Source of the DNA: a virus
DNA: 22,007 nt
Strand: one strand, 5' to 3'
IMG/VR virus record: IMGVR_UViG_3300037847_004731
Coordinates: 1 to 22,007 of that record
The position numbers and the translations under genes were made by a program. Below the pieces are notes generated by a model. The model was not told the origin of the DNA and did no database searches. It worked only from the letters and a program-made list of their open reading frames with translations. Positions within the stretch are counted from its first letter, which is position 1. Every line of letters starts with the position of its first letter. Of this stretch, positions 20,471 through 22,007 are shown in pieces.

Positions 20471-22007
20471 ATGTCTACCACTGAAGTCAAAAGCAATCTT
20501 GCTAAACTGCTCGCAACCGAGAACCTGACTGTGGAACATGCTAATGTTCCCACAGCATCTTTTAATGTGGAAACAAGGGTTTTGTATCTTCCAACGTGGG
20601 ATAATATTACTAATGAAATTTATGATCTTCTTGTTGGTCATGAAGTAGGACACGCTCTCTACACTCCTCGTGATTATAGTTTGTCTCATGACTTCCCTCG
20701 TTCTTATTTGAACGTGGTTGAAGATGCTCGTATTGAACGTAAAATGAAACAAAAATATCCAGGTCTTGTTAAGTCATTCTTTGCTGGATATACTGAATTG
20801 AATGATAAAGATTTCTTTGAGATTAAAGATATTGATGTATCAAAAATGCTCCTGATTGACAGGATTAATTTGCATTTCAAAGTTGGTATTCATAATGTTT
20901 CTACTATCATTCCTTTTATTGAAGAGGAACTGCAATTTGTAGAGATGGTTTCGAATGTAGAAACATTTGATGATGTGGTAGATGTTTGTCAAAAAATTGC
21001 AGACTATGTTCGTGAAAGTAAAAAACAAGAGAAGGTAGAGGATATAAAAGCTGATACCAATGAGAACCCTGGCATGGGTGGTGGTGACGTTATTGAGTCC
21101 GAACAACAACAGGGAATGGAATCGGAAGATCAATCTGATGACTTTGATGATGCAAATGATTTTGATGATTTTGATGATGAAGATGGTGATTTTGATCTCG
21201 ATGAAGAATTAGAAAGTGCTTCTACAGATGAAGCATGGTCTCGTAATCAACGTAAACTAATTGATGAGAATTCTCTTCAGCGTCTTTATCTGACTCCTCC
21301 TCAAGTTGACTGGGAAAAATTTATCACAAATATTGAAGAGTTTTCTTCTGACATGGATTTTGTTTTTGAAGACATGAGTAAGAAAAATAGTTTCTTTGCA
21401 ACTTCTTTGGAGATGTGGCGTAAAAGTTACCTTGAGTTTAAAAAGGAAAGTAATAAATCTGTCGCATATCTAATCAAGGAATTTGAAATGAAAAAACGTG
21501 CTGATGAATATGCACGTTCTAGTACTTCTAAAACTGGAGTAATTGATACTAATAAATTGTTTTCTTATCGTTGGACTGAGGATATCTTTAAGAAAACATC
21601 TGTAGTCCCTACAGGTAAGAATCATGGATTGATCATGTATGTTGATTGGTCTGGATCTATGTCAGATACTTTGGAAGCTACAATTAAACAGTTGATTAAT
21701 CTAATTGTTTTCTGTAAGAAAGTAAGTATTCCATTCCAAGTATTTGCTTTTACTGATCGTAATACTTCTGATTACTATGATGTTTTTGCTAACAATACTC
21801 ATCATGAAATTGCAGTCTACAAAAAATTCTGTTTGGTAGAAATGTTTAATTCAGATATTAAAGGATCTGAATTTGAAAAACAAATCATGCGAGTTTGGAA
21901 TCTTACTCAGATGATTAAGTATCGTGGGTTTGACGGTGATTATCGTAAGTACGAACTTGGAAGCACTCCTTTGAATGATACTATTTTTGCTGCAATTCAT
22001 GTGTTCA
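20471..22007 (+). CDS. HExxH metallopeptidase-like / VWA protein, CobT-like (3' end outside window)
   Basis: The frame is open from ATG 20471 to the window edge (512 codons) and the gene continues beyond it. The N-terminal domain has HEVGH at residues 57-61 and, 20-odd residues on, NVVEDARIER (81-90), the layout of a gluzincin zinc site with a third Glu ligand. Residues about 215-250 are a highly acidic Asp/Phe-rich linker (SDDFDDANDFDDFDDEDGDF). Residues about 385-512 are a VWA domain with metal-site motifs DWSGSM (392-397), FAFTDR and GSTPLND. This N-domain/acidic linker/VWA order resembles CobT and related VWA partners of MoxR/CobS-type AAA+ ATPases; cyanophages commonly carry a cobS-like ATPase. 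Protease or chelatase-type function is not settled by sequence. A good Shine-Dalgarno supports the start. Confidence 0.85.
   Translation, partial: MSTTEVKSNLAKLLATENLTVEHANVPTASFNVETRVLYLPTWDNITNEIYDLLVGHEVGHALYTPRDYSLSHDFPRSYLNVVEDARIERKMKQKYPGLVKSFFAGYTELNDKDFFEIKDIDVSKMLLIDRINLHFKVGIHNVSTIIPFIEEELQFVEMVSNVETFDDVVDVCQKIADYVRESKKQEKVEDIKADTNENPGMGGGDVIESEQQQGMESEDQSDDFDDANDFDDFDDEDGDFDLDEELESASTDEAWSRNQRKLIDENSLQRLYLTPPQVDWEKFITNIEEFSSDMDFVFEDMSKKNSFFATSLEMWRKSYLEFKKESNKSVAYLIKEFEMKKRADEYARSSTSKTGVIDTNKLFSYRWTEDIFKKTSVVPTGKNHGLIMYVDWSGSMSDTLEATIKQLINLIVFCKKVSIPFQVFAFTDRNTSDYYDVFANNTHHEIAVYKKFCLVEMFNSDIKGSEFEKQIMRVWNLTQMIKYRGFDGDYRKYELGSTPLNDTIFAAIHVF

Noticed and set aside
20405-21133. Minus-strand frames opposite the cpeT end and the VWA gene
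   Set aside because: The plus strand carries a continuous 512-codon frame with HExxH and VWA motifs, so these are shadows.

Overview
This window is a tightly packed, AT-rich, all-plus-strand stretch of a T4-like marine cyanophage (cyanomyovirus) genome. The assignment rests on gene order: terminase large subunit (gp17), sheath (gp18), tail tube (gp19), portal (gp20), gp67, prohead protease (gp21), scaffold (gp22), major capsid (gp23), a gp3-like tail protein, UvsY, UvsW, sigma factor gp55, gp47 and gp46. Two genes of cyanobacterial type, a DUF3110-like gene and a cpeT-like phycobiliprotein lyase, point to a marine Synechococcus or Prochlorococcus host. Nothing resembling a tRNA, IS element, CRISPR array or integrase was seen, and no gap between genes exceeds about 110 bases.

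Region 1 (1-9225) is the head and tail morphogenesis module. It starts inside gp17, passes two small genes (65 and 76 aa; the second is a CxxC/CxxC zinc-ribbon-like protein), then runs gp18 to gp23. Late-promoter boxes ((A/C)TAAATA) precede gp18, gp20, gp67, gp22 and gp23. Several of them overlap the stop codon of the gene upstream. A strong C(TTCG)G-loop intrinsic terminator follows gp23.

Region 2 (9226-13982) looks accessory. It holds a 56-aa gene and then, behind another late-promoter box, three genes. These are a gp3/tail-tube-like protein with an Ig-like domain and a VWA-like tail, a 510-aa protein I do not recognise, and a 659-aa protein with four Calx-beta-like repeats and a truncated VWA start carrying an intact DxSGS motif. 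These are probably virion surface or tail proteins.

Region 3 (13979-16289) is the recombination block: uvsY, uvsW and a small Sm-like-looking protein, all with overlapping start and stop codons.

Region 4 (16290-20422) is one overlapping operon behind a good sigma70-type promoter (TTGTCA, 17 bp, TATACT): gp55, gp47, DUF3110, gp46, cpeT. It combines the late sigma factor, the Mre11/Rad50-like nuclease and two host-related genes.

Region 5 (20423-22007) has a second sigma70-like promoter (TTGACC, 17 bp, TATGTT) driving a gene that runs off the window. Its product joins an HExxH metalloprotease-like N-terminus, a very acidic linker and a VWA domain, as in CobT-like proteins that work with MoxR/CobS-type AAA+ ATPases.
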